From JBHOQS01 sp042408875 (lineage in GTDB: Bacteria; Chloroflexota; UBA11872; JBHOQS01): a DNA stretch of 64,000 bases. The DNA lies in the NCBI GenBank assembly GCA_042408875.1, contig JBHOQS010000002.1:1-64000 (forward strand), written 5' to 3'. This document shows positions 8,197 through 16,359 of the stretch, piece after piece (position 1 is the stretch's first letter; each line of letters begins with the position of its first letter). The position numbers were made by a program, and so were the translations under genes. The notes beneath the pieces were generated by a model that saw only the letters and a list, made by a program, of their open reading frames with translations, was not told where the DNA came from and made no database searches.

Positions 8197-9795
8197 ATGG
8201 CAGAGCTACCTGACTATTACGAGATCTTACAGGTTCATCCCAAAGCCGAGCCCGAGGTGATCGAGGCGGCCTACCGGCGTCTGGCGCGGCTATATCATCC
8301 TGACGTGAGCCGCCGTCCGGATGCCGCCGAACGCATGCGTCAGATCAACCTCGCCTACGAGGTGCTCTCGGACCCCCAGAAGCGCCGCGCCTACGATGCC
8401 GCCCGCGCGTCGAATGGTCGGACCCGCCGGTACCCCGGCGAGCCGGTCCGGCCGGCTGCCCGACCCGACGTCCCCACGATCGAAGTGCAGCCAGCCACGC
8501 TGAGTTTCGGGCAGGTGGCACCGGAGGAGCCCGTGCGCGCTACGCTACGCGTGCTGGTGCGCGGGGACGGACCGTGGCGCGGCCGGGCTGTGGCCGGCCC
8601 GGCTTGGCTGCATGTCGAGCCCGACGCGTTCGACGGTCCCGTAGCCGAGCTTCGGGTGGTCGCCCACACCGCGGGGCTGCGCGCCCATACGGCATACCAG
8701 GGCCATGTCGTGGTCGAGGCAGGCAACGCGCGCTGCGTGGTCCCTGTCTCCCTCGTGGTCGGCGAACGGCCGCCGGTGCTGCACGTGCACCCGGCGTTGC
8801 TGGCCATGGGCCCGGCTCCAGCGGGCGGAGAAGCCACCGCGACCGTTGAGCTAGAGAACCGCGGCGGGGGACAGCTCCACGGCGAGGCGTACAGCACCGT
8901 ACCGTGGCTCAGCGTGCAGCCAGCCATCTTTACCAGCAACGCCGTCACCCTCGTGCTCCGTGGGTCGGCTGCCCAGCTTGCGCCGGGCCGCAGCTACGAG
9001 GGACGCGTGCACCTGCGCACCAGCGGTGGTGAGGCCTGGGTCACCGTGGATTTTCTGGTCAGTGCCGCTCCTGCGCCTGAGCAGGACGCAGCGCCTGCAA
9101 GCGATGAAGCGCCCAGACCGGCAGGTCTGGCTCTTCTCCGTCACCTGTGGACACGGACGGCTCCTCACCAGCGCGCCCTGGCCCTGGCTGCCCTGGGACT
9201 GGCCCTGCTGGTGGCTGCGCTGGCGCCGGTGTCGCTCCGTGCGCCACTGCCTGGAGCCGGGACAGATCGCCCGGCGACAGGCCAACCGGTCATACGGGCC
9301 ACCCTGGCGCCACCGTCGGGCTCCACACCCACGCCTGCCACAGCTCTCCCATCCGGCGCTGCTCCGCTGGTTGAGGTATCGTCCGTGCGGGGGGCGCGGT
9401 GGCGTATCGAGCTGCGCGCTGTGGAAACAGAAACGCGGCTGGGTCGCTGGGATGCCCTGGGAATCTTCGTCATTGTGACCCTGCGATACGTCCATCTAGG
9501 GGGACCGGACGACGCCCTGCCGTCCCTGCGGCTACTCGACTCTGCCGAGCGGAGCTACACGCTGAGCCAGAGCGTCACCCACGACTATGTGGCCGCATAC
9601 CGCCTGGACCCACCGGCTGGGCTGCTCTCCGCCGGACAGCGTGTTGACACGGCGCTGGTCTTCGACGTGGACCCGCGCGCAGCGCCCTACCGCCTGGAAG
9701 CCCCGGACGGGTTGCGCTACCGGACCCTGCCCCTCCCGCTGGAAAGGGCCAGCGTGTGCTCCCCGCCTCGTCTCTGCAGCGGGCGTGATGTTTGA
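8197..9795 (+). CDS. J-domain membrane protein with two Ig-like repeats
   Basis: A 532-residue protein of unusual architecture. Residues 5-70 are a J-domain with the HPD triad at 34-36 (DnaK co-chaperone). Two related beta-sandwich repeats of about 100 residues follow (about 90-195 and 200-300). Each opens with a VxPATLSFG-like strand and has a P.WL.V.P motif. A single transmembrane helix lies near 323-345, and the last ~150 residues are beta-rich and resemble DUF4352-type domains. There is no signal peptide, so the J-domain should be cytosolic and the C-terminal domain outside. It lacks the G/F and zinc-finger regions of DnaJ. No clear Shine-Dalgarno. Confidence 0.8.
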   Translation: MAELPDYYEILQVHPKAEPEVIEAAYRRLARLYHPDVSRRPDAAERMRQINLAYEVLSDPQKRRAYDAARASNGRTRRYPGEPVRPAARPDVPTIEVQPATLSFGQVAPEEPVRATLRVLVRGDGPWRGRAVAGPAWLHVEPDAFDGPVAELRVVAHTAGLRAHTAYQGHVVVEAGNARCVVPVSLVVGERPPVLHVHPALLAMGPAPAGGEATATVELENRGGGQLHGEAYSTVPWLSVQPAIFTSNAVTLVLRGSAAQLAPGRSYEGRVHLRTSGGEAWVTVDFLVSAAPAPEQDAAPASDEAPRPAGLALLRHLWTRTAPHQRALALAALGLALLVAALAPVSLRAPLPGAGTDRPATGQPVIRATLAPPSGSTPTPATALPSGAAPLVEVSSVRGARWRIELRAVETETRLGRWDALGIFVIVTLRYVHLGGPDDALPSLRLLDSAERSYTLSQSVTHDYVAAYRLDPPAGLLSAGQRVDTALVFDVDPRAAPYRLEAPDGLRYRTLPLPLERASVCSPPRLCSGRDV

Positions 9796-9821
9796 CGCCC
9801 CTCAAAACGAAGTGCTATCCT
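9792..9821 (+). promoter_or_regulatory. Putative sigma-70 promoter of mdh
   Basis: TTGACG (9792-9797), an 18-nt spacer and TATCCT (9816-9821) make a reasonable housekeeping promoter, overlapping the stop codon of the J-domain gene and placed about 100 nt before mdh. Confidence 0.45.
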
Positions 9822-9857
9822 TTGGGCCGGCACACAGGACGCCGCGTCGCGGCAGAG

Positions 9858-9881
9858 GCCCGCCGCACCGGTGCGGCGGGC
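9858..9881. promoter_or_regulatory. 24-bp perfect palindrome before mdh
   Basis: GCCCGCCGCACC and its exact complement GGTGCGGCGGGC abut at 9858-9881 with no spacer. It lies downstream of the putative mdh promoter and upstream of the ribosome site, so it may be an operator or a leader hairpin. No U-tract follows, so termination is unlikely. Confidence 0.45.
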
Positions 9882-9887
9882 GAGCGG

Positions 9888-9909
9888 CCTACTCTCAGCC
9901 TACTCTCAT
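9888..9909. repeat. 11-bp tandem duplication in mdh leader
   Basis: CCTACTCTCAG is followed directly by CCTACTCTCAT (10 of 11 identical), ending 14 nt before the mdh start and touching its ribosome binding site. Confidence 0.8.
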
Positions 9910-9923
9910 AGGTGGAGCGACGC

Positions 9924-10850
9924 ATGCGGAAGAAAGTGACGGTGGTCGGCGCCGGGAATGTCGGCGGCTCGGTGGCGCAGCGCATCGCTGAGAAGAACCT
10001 GGCCGATGTTGTCCTCGTGGATATCGTAGAGGGGCTGCCTCAGGGCAAGGCGCTGGATCTCATGGAATCCGGCCCGGTCGTCGGCTTCGACGCCAAGGTC
10101 ATCGGCACTAACGGCTATGACGAGACCGCCGGCTCGGACATCATCGTGATCACCTCAGGGGTGGCGCGCCGCCCTGGTATGTCACGGGACGACTTGGTGC
10201 TGACCAACATGCGCATCGTGCGCAGCGTGGTCGAGGCAGCCGCGCCGCTCTCGCCAGACAGCATCATCCTGATGGTTACGAACCCGCTTGATGCGATGGC
10301 GCAGCTTGCGTACAAAGTAAGCGGCTTTCCGCGCGAGCGGGTGATCGGTGAGTCGGGCGTGCTCGACAGCGCGCGCTTCCGCACGTTCGTGGCTATGGAG
10401 CTGGGCGTCTCCGTCGAGAACGTAGAGGCCTACGTGCTGGGCGGGCATGGCGACACGATGGTACCGCTGCCCCGCTATACTACCGTCGCCGGGGTGCCGC
10501 TTCCCGAGCTCCTGCCGCCAGAGACTATCGAGCGTCTGGTGCAGCGCACGCGCGATGGCGGTGCAGAGATCGTGAACCTGCTGAAGACCGGCAGCGCGTT
10601 CTACGCGCCGTCCGCCGCTGTGGTCGAGATGGTGGAGGCCATCCTGCTCGACAAGCATAAGATCCTGCCCTGCTCGGTGTACCTGCAAGGCGAGTACGGC
10701 ATCGACGGCGTGTTCGTCGGCGTGCCGGTGAAGCTCGGTGCCCGTGGCGTCGAAGAGATCGTACAGCTCAAGCTGACGCCAGAGGAACTGGCCGCGCTCC
10801 ATCGCTCCGCCGCTGCCGTGCGTGAGCTGGTGCAGGTGATGCAGCTCTGA
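9924..10850 (+). CDS. mdh: Malate dehydrogenase (LDH-like type)
   Basis: A 308-residue NAD-dependent malate dehydrogenase of the lactate-dehydrogenase-like group, converting malate and oxaloacetate in the TCA cycle. The dinucleotide-binding GAGNVG is at residues 9-14. VARRPGMSRDDLV carries the mobile-loop substrate Arg residues, VTNPLDAM the Asn, and GGHGDTM the catalytic His. The Arg at the discriminating loop position supports malate over lactate. The ATG at 9924 follows GGTGGAG; an upstream in-frame GTG at 9912 lies within that site and is unlikely. Confidence 0.95.
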   Translation: MRKKVTVVGAGNVGGSVAQRIAEKNLADVVLVDIVEGLPQGKALDLMESGPVVGFDAKVIGTNGYDETAGSDIIVITSGVARRPGMSRDDLVLTNMRIVRSVVEAAAPLSPDSIILMVTNPLDAMAQLAYKVSGFPRERVIGESGVLDSARFRTFVAMELGVSVENVEAYVLGGHGDTMVPLPRYTTVAGVPLPELLPPETIERLVQRTRDGGAEIVNLLKTGSAFYAPSAAVVEMVEAILLDKHKILPCSVYLQGEYGIDGVFVGVPVKLGARGVEEIVQLKLTPEELAALHRSAAAVRELVQVMQL

Positions 10851-10908
10851 GCGCGGGATCGCTGCTGTAGCTCCCGCCGAGTGACCGCCGCCTCGAGGAC
10901 CACGACGC

Positions 10909-11460
10909 GTGCGCCCTCGTCCCATCCACTCGCTAGCTGCGCCGCCTGCTGTGCGCCGGCCGGGCAGCCGCGCCGCATGGCTGTGGCGGTGGGGGCCGCC
11001 GCTGCTCTGGATGGCCGTGATTTTCGCCCTGTCCTCGCGCTCTCAGCTCCCCAGCGCACCGCAGCCGCTGCTAGATCTGCTGCTCAAGAAGGCCGCGCAC
11101 GTCGCTGAGTACGGCGTGCTCGCACTCCTGTGGCTGCGGGCCCTTTCCCCGGCGGGATGGCGCAGCGCGCGCGGCCCTGCGCTGGCCGCCTTCGTCATCG
11201 CCACGCTGTACGCTGTCTCGGATGAACTCCACCAGGCACTCGTACCGGGCCGGCATCCCCAGCCAGTGGACGTGTTGATTGACGCGGCTGGCGCGGCAGC
11301 GGCCTTGCTGGCAATCAGGCTCCCCTGGCAAGTGCATGCCGGCCGGGACCAGCGTAGCGATGTGCCCCTGCGCCGCGTGCGAGAATTGTGGAGGGAGATC
11401 CGGCCACGCCCCCGGGCTCGCCGTCTCCCTAAAAAATTAAAATTAAAAATTACGAACTAA
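10909..11460 (+). CDS. VanZ-like membrane protein
   Basis: A 183-residue protein with the VanZ-like signature: WMAVIFALSSRS in the first helix, KKAAHVAEYGVLALL in the second, and LYAVSDELHQALVPGRHPQPVDVLIDAAGA before the last. Four transmembrane helices are expected. Family function is poorly defined (VanZ gives low-level teicoplanin resistance). GTG start with GAGGA upstream; no in-frame ATG precedes the first helix. The C-terminus ends in a Lys/Arg-rich tail whose last codons are an AAAATTA-type low-complexity stretch, suggesting the 3' end was extended by a local expansion. Confidence 0.82.
   Translation: MRPRPIHSLAAPPAVRRPGSRAAWLWRWGPPLLWMAVIFALSSRSQLPSAPQPLLDLLLKKAAHVAEYGVLALLWLRALSPAGWRSARGPALAAFVIATLYAVSDELHQALVPGRHPQPVDVLIDAAGAAAALLAIRLPWQVHAGRDQRSDVPLRRVRELWREIRPRPRARRLPKKLKLKITN
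11431..11452. repeat. AT low-complexity repeat at the VanZ-like gene 3' end
   Basis: About three imperfect units of AAAATTA run through the final codons of the VanZ-like gene, just before its stop. The composition contrasts with the GC-rich codons immediately upstream. Confidence 0.6.
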
Positions 11461-11511
11461 AGATACGGACCACGACATAGACACAAGAGCGAAGACGCGA
11501 ACTAGGCATCT

Positions 11512-12786
11512 ATGGCTCGGTTCACTGACACGATCCCAGCGATTATCCTGGACATCGAAGAGCTTGCGCCTTCGGGGGAGGGTATCGGCCACTACGGTGA
11601 CCTGCAAGTCGCCGTGCTTGGCGCGCTGCCCGGAGAGCGCGTGCGCGCTCGAGTGTATAAGCACGGCCAGACCGAGGCGTTTGCCCGGCTGCTAGAGGTG
11701 CTCCAGCCCGCGCCGGAGCGGGTGGCTCCTCCGTGCTCCTACTTCGGCGATTGTGGCGGTTGCCAGTGGCAGCACGCACGGTACGAGCACCAGCTCCGGC
11801 TGAAGCGTGAGCAGCTCCTCTCGATCCTTGCGCTGACCGGGCTCGAGCGCGCCCAGCTCAACGACCTGGTGCGTCCGGTGGTTGGCATGGCCGACCCGTG
11901 GCACTACCGTAACCATGCACGCTTCTCCGTCACACGAGACGGCTTTCTCGGCTTTACACTGGCGCATAGCCGCCGCCCGATGCGCATTGACGCCTGCCTG
12001 CTGATGCATCCCTTCATCAACCAGGTACTCGCTCTGCTCCAAGGCCGCGTCCGAGGGCTGCACCAGGTGGCGGTGCGCTATGGCATCCGTGCCGGAGAGT
12101 TTCTGATCCAGCCGCGGGTGCCGGAGATCGAACACGTCATCGAGACCGGCCAGCCCTACTTCGAAGAAGAGGTGCTCGGCCGGCGCTTTCGCATCTCGGC
12201 CGCATCCTTCTTCCAGGTGAACACGAAACCTGATCCCCGCCCGGTAGCGGGCGTGCTGCATCGCCCCAGCCCGGTGCTGCGCCCGGATGGGCTGCACTCA
12301 CAGGCAGAGGTGCTCTCGCTCGTGGTGCTCGACCGCCTGGCGCTGCACGGGGATGAGCGGGTGATCGACGCGTACTGCGGCGTGGGGACGTTCTCTGCGC
12401 TGCTGGCGCCCTTTGCGCGACGGGTCATTGGCATCGAGGAGAGCCACGCCGCGCTCCAGGATGCTCAGCACAATACCCGCGACCTGGACAACGTGGAGTT
12501 CATCGAGGGGAAGGCCGAGCAGGTGCTGGCCTCCTTCGAGGAGCCCGTCGATGCCGTGGTGCTTGATCCGGCGCGTCCGGGCTGCCGGCCTGAGGTGCTG
12601 GATGCGCTGGCGCGGCTACGCCCCCGGCGGGTGGTCTACGTCTCCTGTGAGCCCGCGACGCTGGCACGCGATCTGAAGCGACTGCTTGCGGCTGGCTTCT
12701 CGCTGGTGGAGGTACAGCCGATCGATATGTTCCCGCAGACCCAGCATATCGAGAACGTCGCGACGCTGGAGCCCGCCGCAGGGTAG
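11512..12786 (+). CDS. RNA m5U methyltransferase (RlmD/TrmA family)
   Basis: A 424-residue SAM-dependent uracil-C5 methyltransferase acting on 23S rRNA or tRNA. An N-terminal TRAM domain (IEELAPSGEGIGHYGDLQVAV...GERVRARV) binds RNA. CSYFGDCGGCQWQ gives iron-sulfur Cys ligands. YCGVGTFSALLA is the SAM motif, DPARPG follows, and VSCEPATLARD holds the catalytic Cys near residue 379. Between SFFQVNT and QAEVLS there is a Pro/Arg-rich insertion of about 25 residues, where the family normally runs straight on. The exact target base is not determinable from sequence alone. Confidence 0.9.
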   Translation: MARFTDTIPAIILDIEELAPSGEGIGHYGDLQVAVLGALPGERVRARVYKHGQTEAFARLLEVLQPAPERVAPPCSYFGDCGGCQWQHARYEHQLRLKREQLLSILALTGLERAQLNDLVRPVVGMADPWHYRNHARFSVTRDGFLGFTLAHSRRPMRIDACLLMHPFINQVLALLQGRVRGLHQVAVRYGIRAGEFLIQPRVPEIEHVIETGQPYFEEEVLGRRFRISAASFFQVNTKPDPRPVAGVLHRPSPVLRPDGLHSQAEVLSLVVLDRLALHGDERVIDAYCGVGTFSALLAPFARRVIGIEESHAALQDAQHNTRDLDNVEFIEGKAEQVLASFEEPVDAVVLDPARPGCRPEVLDALARLRPRRVVYVSCEPATLARDLKRLLAAGFSLVEVQPIDMFPQTQHIENVATLEPAAG

Positions 12787-12791
12787 TTGTG

Positions 12792-12797
12792 TATAAT
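12792..12797 (+). promoter_or_regulatory. Putative -10 of the enoyl-CoA hydratase gene
   Basis: An exact TATAAT in a 66-nt gap, 55 nt before the start. No good -35 is seen 16-18 nt upstream. Confidence 0.35.
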
Positions 12798-12852
12798 CCA
12801 ACCAAGCCGCCGCCCGGCAGTATTCGTGCCTGGGCGGCAGGGAGAGCCAGCC

Positions 12853-13671
12853 ATGGCAGAAGAACCCGCTGCGTCACGACGAGGAGCCGGATCCGATGGA
12901 GAGGTCCTGCTCACACGCGATGGGCCCGTCGCAGTGCTGACGCTCGACCGCCCGGCCGCGCGAAATGCCTTGAGCGAGCAGATGCTCGAGCAGCTCGGTG
13001 AATGGCTCCGGGAGCTGGGCCAGGACCGCACAGTGCGTGCAGTGATCCTTACCGGCGCGGGCACCCAGGCGTTCTCGGCGGGCGCGGACATTCGCGCCAT
13101 GGCGGTGAAGAGCCCCCAGGAGGCACGAGCGTACGCTGAGCTGGGCCACCGCGTCATGGCCCTCATCGAGGATCTTCCGCAGCCGGTCATCGCTGCTATC
13201 AACGGGTATGCGCTCGGCGGCGGATGTGAGCTGGCGCTGGCCTGTGACCTCCGCATCGCGGCCAGCACCGCCCGCCTAGGGCAGCCGGAGGTCGGACTCG
13301 GAGTCCTGCCAGGGTGGGGCGCGACGTTTCGCCTGTCGCGCGTGACCGGTCCGGGGCCGGCGCGCGAGCTGATCTTCACCGGCAGGCTGGTCGATGCCCA
13401 GGAGGCGCTCCGCCTGGGGCTGGTCAATGCCGTGGTCGAGCCGGACCAGCTCATGCCTCAGGCGCTGACTCTTGCCCGCCAGATCGCCGCGCAGGCGCCG
13501 CTGGCCGTGCAGAGCGCCAAGCGGGCGATGGTCCTGGCCGGCCAGCTCCCCCGTGAGGCGGCCGCCGCCCTGGAGGTGGGTCTCTTTGCCTTCTGCTTTA
13601 CCACGCGTGATCGCGCCGAAGGCATGGCCGCGTTCCTGGAGAAACGCAAGCCGGAGTTTCGCGGGGAGTAG
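12853..13671 (+). CDS. Enoyl-CoA hydratase/isomerase (crotonase family)
   Basis: A 272-residue crotonase-fold protein, expected to hydrate or isomerise enoyl-CoA in fatty-acid or amino-acid degradation. The oxyanion-hole segments AFSAGADIRAM and NGYALGGGCELALACD are present. Both catalytic Glu positions are kept, in GGGCELA and in GQPEVGLG, arguing for true hydratase activity. The usual PGAGGT motif reads PGWGAT. The ATG at 12853 follows GGCAGGGAG; an in-frame ATG at 12787 would overlap the promoter-like TATAAT and is less likely. Confidence 0.9.
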   Translation: MAEEPAASRRGAGSDGEVLLTRDGPVAVLTLDRPAARNALSEQMLEQLGEWLRELGQDRTVRAVILTGAGTQAFSAGADIRAMAVKSPQEARAYAELGHRVMALIEDLPQPVIAAINGYALGGGCELALACDLRIAASTARLGQPEVGLGVLPGWGATFRLSRVTGPGPARELIFTGRLVDAQEALRLGLVNAVVEPDQLMPQALTLARQIAAQAPLAVQSAKRAMVLAGQLPREAAAALEVGLFAFCFTTRDRAEGMAAFLEKRKPEFRGE

Positions 13672-13692
13672 CACCCACGGCGGAGCAGACGC

Positions 13693-13980
13693 ATGGATGA
13701 GAGCGCGCCGGAGCTTCAGGAGTTAGGGCCGCTGGGGCGGCTGGCAGTGGCGGTGGCGGGACAGGCGATTACCGGCTACCTCCAGTTTCAGGCGCTGGCG
13801 GAGCTACTGATCAGCCGCGGCATTATCACACGGGAGGAGTGGCAGGCCCATTACCACCTGCTGCTCGCACACGAGCTTGAGCACACCATCGACGCCTGGT
13901 TCCCGCCCGATATCGCCGAGCAGATTAAGCAGGCCATGCGCGAGCAAGGCTCGCCGGCTCAGGAGGGCCCAGGCCGGTAA
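13693..13980 (+). CDS. Small helical protein of unknown function
   Basis: A 95-residue, acidic, mainly helical protein that I do not recognise. It contains GYLQFQALAELLISRGIITR and a central region with several His and Glu (EEWQAHYHLLLAHELEHTI), but no HExxH. It lies 21 nt after the enoyl-CoA hydratase and 33 nt before the nicotinate phosphoribosyltransferase, so it is probably co-transcribed with them. Codon use matches its neighbours, supporting a real gene. Confidence 0.65.
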   Translation: MDESAPELQELGPLGRLAVAVAGQAITGYLQFQALAELLISRGIITREEWQAHYHLLLAHELEHTIDAWFPPDIAEQIKQAMREQGSPAQEGPGR

Positions 13981-14013
13981 GATGTCCAGCGTACCGCCCA
14001 GGAGGATGCGCGC

Positions 14014-15447
14014 GTGACGATTGGCAGGATTTCGACAGCGCTCGCCCGGGCAGGCCAGCGCGGGAATGCGATCCATCCCGGCCTGATGACCGACATGTAC
14101 CACCCTGACGCTGCCTATGTGAGCTGGCGGGCGGAGAAGAACGGGCAAACGACGTTCGATCTCTATGTTCGGCGCGCACCGTTCGGTGGAGCCTATCTAC
14201 TCGTCGCTGGCCTGGAGACGGCTCTTGAGTTCGTGCGCGACTTCCACTACACCGAAGAGGATATTCGCTTTCTGGCGCAGGTTCGCGACTATGACCCGGG
14301 TTTTCTAGATGAGTTGCGCCGCATCCGCTTCACCGGCGAGGTCTTGGCCATGCCGGAGGGCACGGTCGCCTTCCCGAACGAGCCGCTGCTGCGCGTGACC
14401 GCTCCCTTTCGCGAGGCGCTCCTCATCGAGTCCGGGCTGCTCAATGCCATCAACCTGGCCACGCTCATCGCCACGAAGGCCTCGCGAGTGGTGTGGGCCG
14501 CGCAGGGACGGCGCGTGGCTGAGTTCGCCTTCCGCCGCGCCCAGGAGCCATTCGTGGTCACCCGCTCGTCATACATCGGCGGGTGCGCCTCGACGTCGTT
14601 CCTGGCCGCGGCGTTCGAGTATCGCCTCCAGGCCACCGGCACGATCCCGCATGCGCTGGTGCAGCTCTTCGACAGCGAAGAGGAGGCGTTTGCCGCGGTC
14701 GCCGAGAGCTTTAATCGTTATACCCTGCTCCTCGACACGTACGACCCCCGCCGCGCCATCCACATAGCAGTGGACGTGGCTCAGCGCTACCAGGAGTCGC
14801 ATGGCCACACGCTGGCGGCTGTGCGGCTTGACTCCGGCGACCTGCTAGAAGACGCCAAATATGTGCGCAGGGTGCTCGACCAGGCCGGGCTTGACCATGT
14901 GCGCATCCTGCTGAGTGGCGATCTCGACGAGTTCGCCATCGCTGAGCTGCTGGAGCAGGGGGCGCCGGTCGATGGCTTCGGTGTTGGCACGAGCCTGGGC
15001 GTAGGTGCCGGCTCGATCGAGCACGGCGTGGCGAGCGGCGCGCTCGGCGGGGTCTACAAGGAAGTGCTCTACGTGGATGAGCACGGCACGGCGCAGCCGC
15101 GCATCAAGCTGGCCGGCGAGAAGAGCACGTGGCCGGGCAAGAAAGAAGTCTACCGCATCGGCAGCTTCGAGGAAGACATCGTGCAGCTTGACTGGGAGCC
15201 GCGTCCACCAGGCAGCCGGCGGCTGCTCAAGCCGGTCGTGCGCGATGGAGAGATCCTGCCCGGCAGTCTACCGCCCCTCTCCGAGATCCGGGAGCTGGCC
15301 GAGCAGAACCTGCGTGAGCTGCCGGAGCAGTACCGCGCGTTGCGCAACGCGCCGCAGTACCCCGTGCGCTTCAGCGATGCGTTGGTGGCGTTACGCCGCC
15401 AGGCGATGGAGTTTACGCAGCAGGAGGACACAGACGAGAAGCCATGA
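14014..15447 (+). CDS. pncB: Nicotinate phosphoribosyltransferase
   Basis: A 477-residue enzyme of NAD salvage, joining nicotinate and PRPP with ATP to give nicotinate mononucleotide. Family segments are GLMTDMYHPDAAYVSW at the start, SSYIGGCASTSF, TGTIPHALVQLFDSEEEAF (with the conserved His), VRLDSGDL, GFGVGTSLG and RIKLAGEKSTWPGKKEVYR. The usual RRAHG block reads RRAQE. GTG start with a strong CCAGGAGG site. Its stop overlaps the next start by 4 nt (ATGA), indicating translational coupling. Confidence 0.93.
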   Translation: MTIGRISTALARAGQRGNAIHPGLMTDMYHPDAAYVSWRAEKNGQTTFDLYVRRAPFGGAYLLVAGLETALEFVRDFHYTEEDIRFLAQVRDYDPGFLDELRRIRFTGEVLAMPEGTVAFPNEPLLRVTAPFREALLIESGLLNAINLATLIATKASRVVWAAQGRRVAEFAFRRAQEPFVVTRSSYIGGCASTSFLAAAFEYRLQATGTIPHALVQLFDSEEEAFAAVAESFNRYTLLLDTYDPRRAIHIAVDVAQRYQESHGHTLAAVRLDSGDLLEDAKYVRRVLDQAGLDHVRILLSGDLDEFAIAELLEQGAPVDGFGVGTSLGVGAGSIEHGVASGALGGVYKEVLYVDEHGTAQPRIKLAGEKSTWPGKKEVYRIGSFEEDIVQLDWEPRPPGSRRLLKPVVRDGEILPGSLPPLSEIRELAEQNLRELPEQYRALRNAPQYPVRFSDALVALRRQAMEFTQQEDTDEKP

Positions 15448-15653
15448 GCGCACAGACGGTTGCACGCCAGTGGGGTGTCTGGAGCCGGCGGCTGCGCGAG
15501 TGGTTCAACCCCGGCACGCCAACGCTGGGGTTCTCCAGCCGCGAGGAGGCCGAGCGTGCCCTCGTGCAGGCGAAGCGGCAGTACCCGCGCGGCGACTGGG
15601 TCGTGGCCGAGATGCCCGAGGACGGGTCGGCGCCGAACCTGAGCGCCTCCTGA
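15444..15653 (+). CDS. Small conserved-looking protein coupled to pncB
   Basis: A 69-residue protein, not recognised. It starts inside the stop of pncB (ATGA overlap) and has the codon pattern of a real gene. The sequence (FNPGTPTLGFSSREEAERALVQAKRQYPRGDWVVAEM) looks like a compact alpha/beta fold with no membrane segment. Coupling suggests a role tied to pncB or the downstream methyltransferase, but no function can be named. Confidence 0.55.
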   Translation: MSAQTVARQWGVWSRRLREWFNPGTPTLGFSSREEAERALVQAKRQYPRGDWVVAEMPEDGSAPNLSAS

Positions 15654-16339
15654 GCACGGCCGGCGGCAGTGGCTATGACCGCTGGCTTGGTGGCACAAAC
15701 CCGCGCGCAGCCTTCCTGCGCTGGCTGTTTGCTCCAGAACGCGTGCGGCTCATCAACACCCCGGTTGACCGGCTCCCGGAGCTCCTCCCGCTGAAGCCGG
15801 GTGAACGGGTCCTCGATCTTGGCTGCGGGCAGATGAGCCTGCTCATCTGGCTGCGGACGCGTGCCATGCTTGCAGCTGGAAGCTGTGGCATCGATGTCTC
15901 CACCGTCATGGTGCGGCTGGCCCAGCGCGCGCTCCGGCAGTGCGGCCTTGATCGTGACCTCTTCGTGCTCCAGGCCTCAGCAACTGCCCTGCCGTTTCGC
16001 GCCGGGACGTTCGACGCCGTGCTCTGCTCACACCTGCTCAAGCACCTGCCGGGGCAGGACGTACGTGCCCTGCTACGCGAAGTCCACCGCGTGCTGCGCC
16101 CAGGCGGCCGCCTGCTCCTCTGGGAGTTCGCTCCGCCACCCTATGTCCGGCTGGCACCCCTGTATCTCTGGGTTGCTCGCCATGTGCTGCGTGCGCCACG
16201 TATTTATGCGCTGCGTGGCGAGGCAGCGCTCGCCGGGCTCGGGCGCACGGCCGGCTTCACGCGGGTGCGGCAGTTGCGCGCTGGTGTCTTCCTCTTCCCG
16301 CCACTTCCCCGAATAAGCCTCGTGCTGGAACGGGCGTGA
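15650..16339 (+). CDS. Class I SAM-dependent methyltransferase
   Basis: The frame encodes a class I methyltransferase: VLDLGCGQMSLLIWL (motif I), a GIDVS acidic loop, LQASATALPFRAGTFDAVLCSHLLKHL and the LREVHRVLRPGGRLLLWEF block. Substrate unknown. No ATG or GTG lies in frame in the likely N-terminal zone; the earliest plausible start is CTG at 15650, overlapping the stop of the upstream small gene (CTGA). The true start is therefore uncertain, and an upstream frameshift cannot be excluded. It ends 20 nt before the convergent glycosyltransferase gene. Confidence 0.7.
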   Translation: MSTAGGSGYDRWLGGTNPRAAFLRWLFAPERVRLINTPVDRLPELLPLKPGERVLDLGCGQMSLLIWLRTRAMLAAGSCGIDVSTVMVRLAQRALRQCGLDRDLFVLQASATALPFRAGTFDAVLCSHLLKHLPGQDVRALLREVHRVLRPGGRLLLWEFAPPPYVRLAPLYLWVARHVLRAPRIYALRGEAALAGLGRTAGFTRVRQLRAGVFLFPPLPRISLVLERA

Positions 16340-16359
16340 GCCACGGGCCCGGCATGAGC

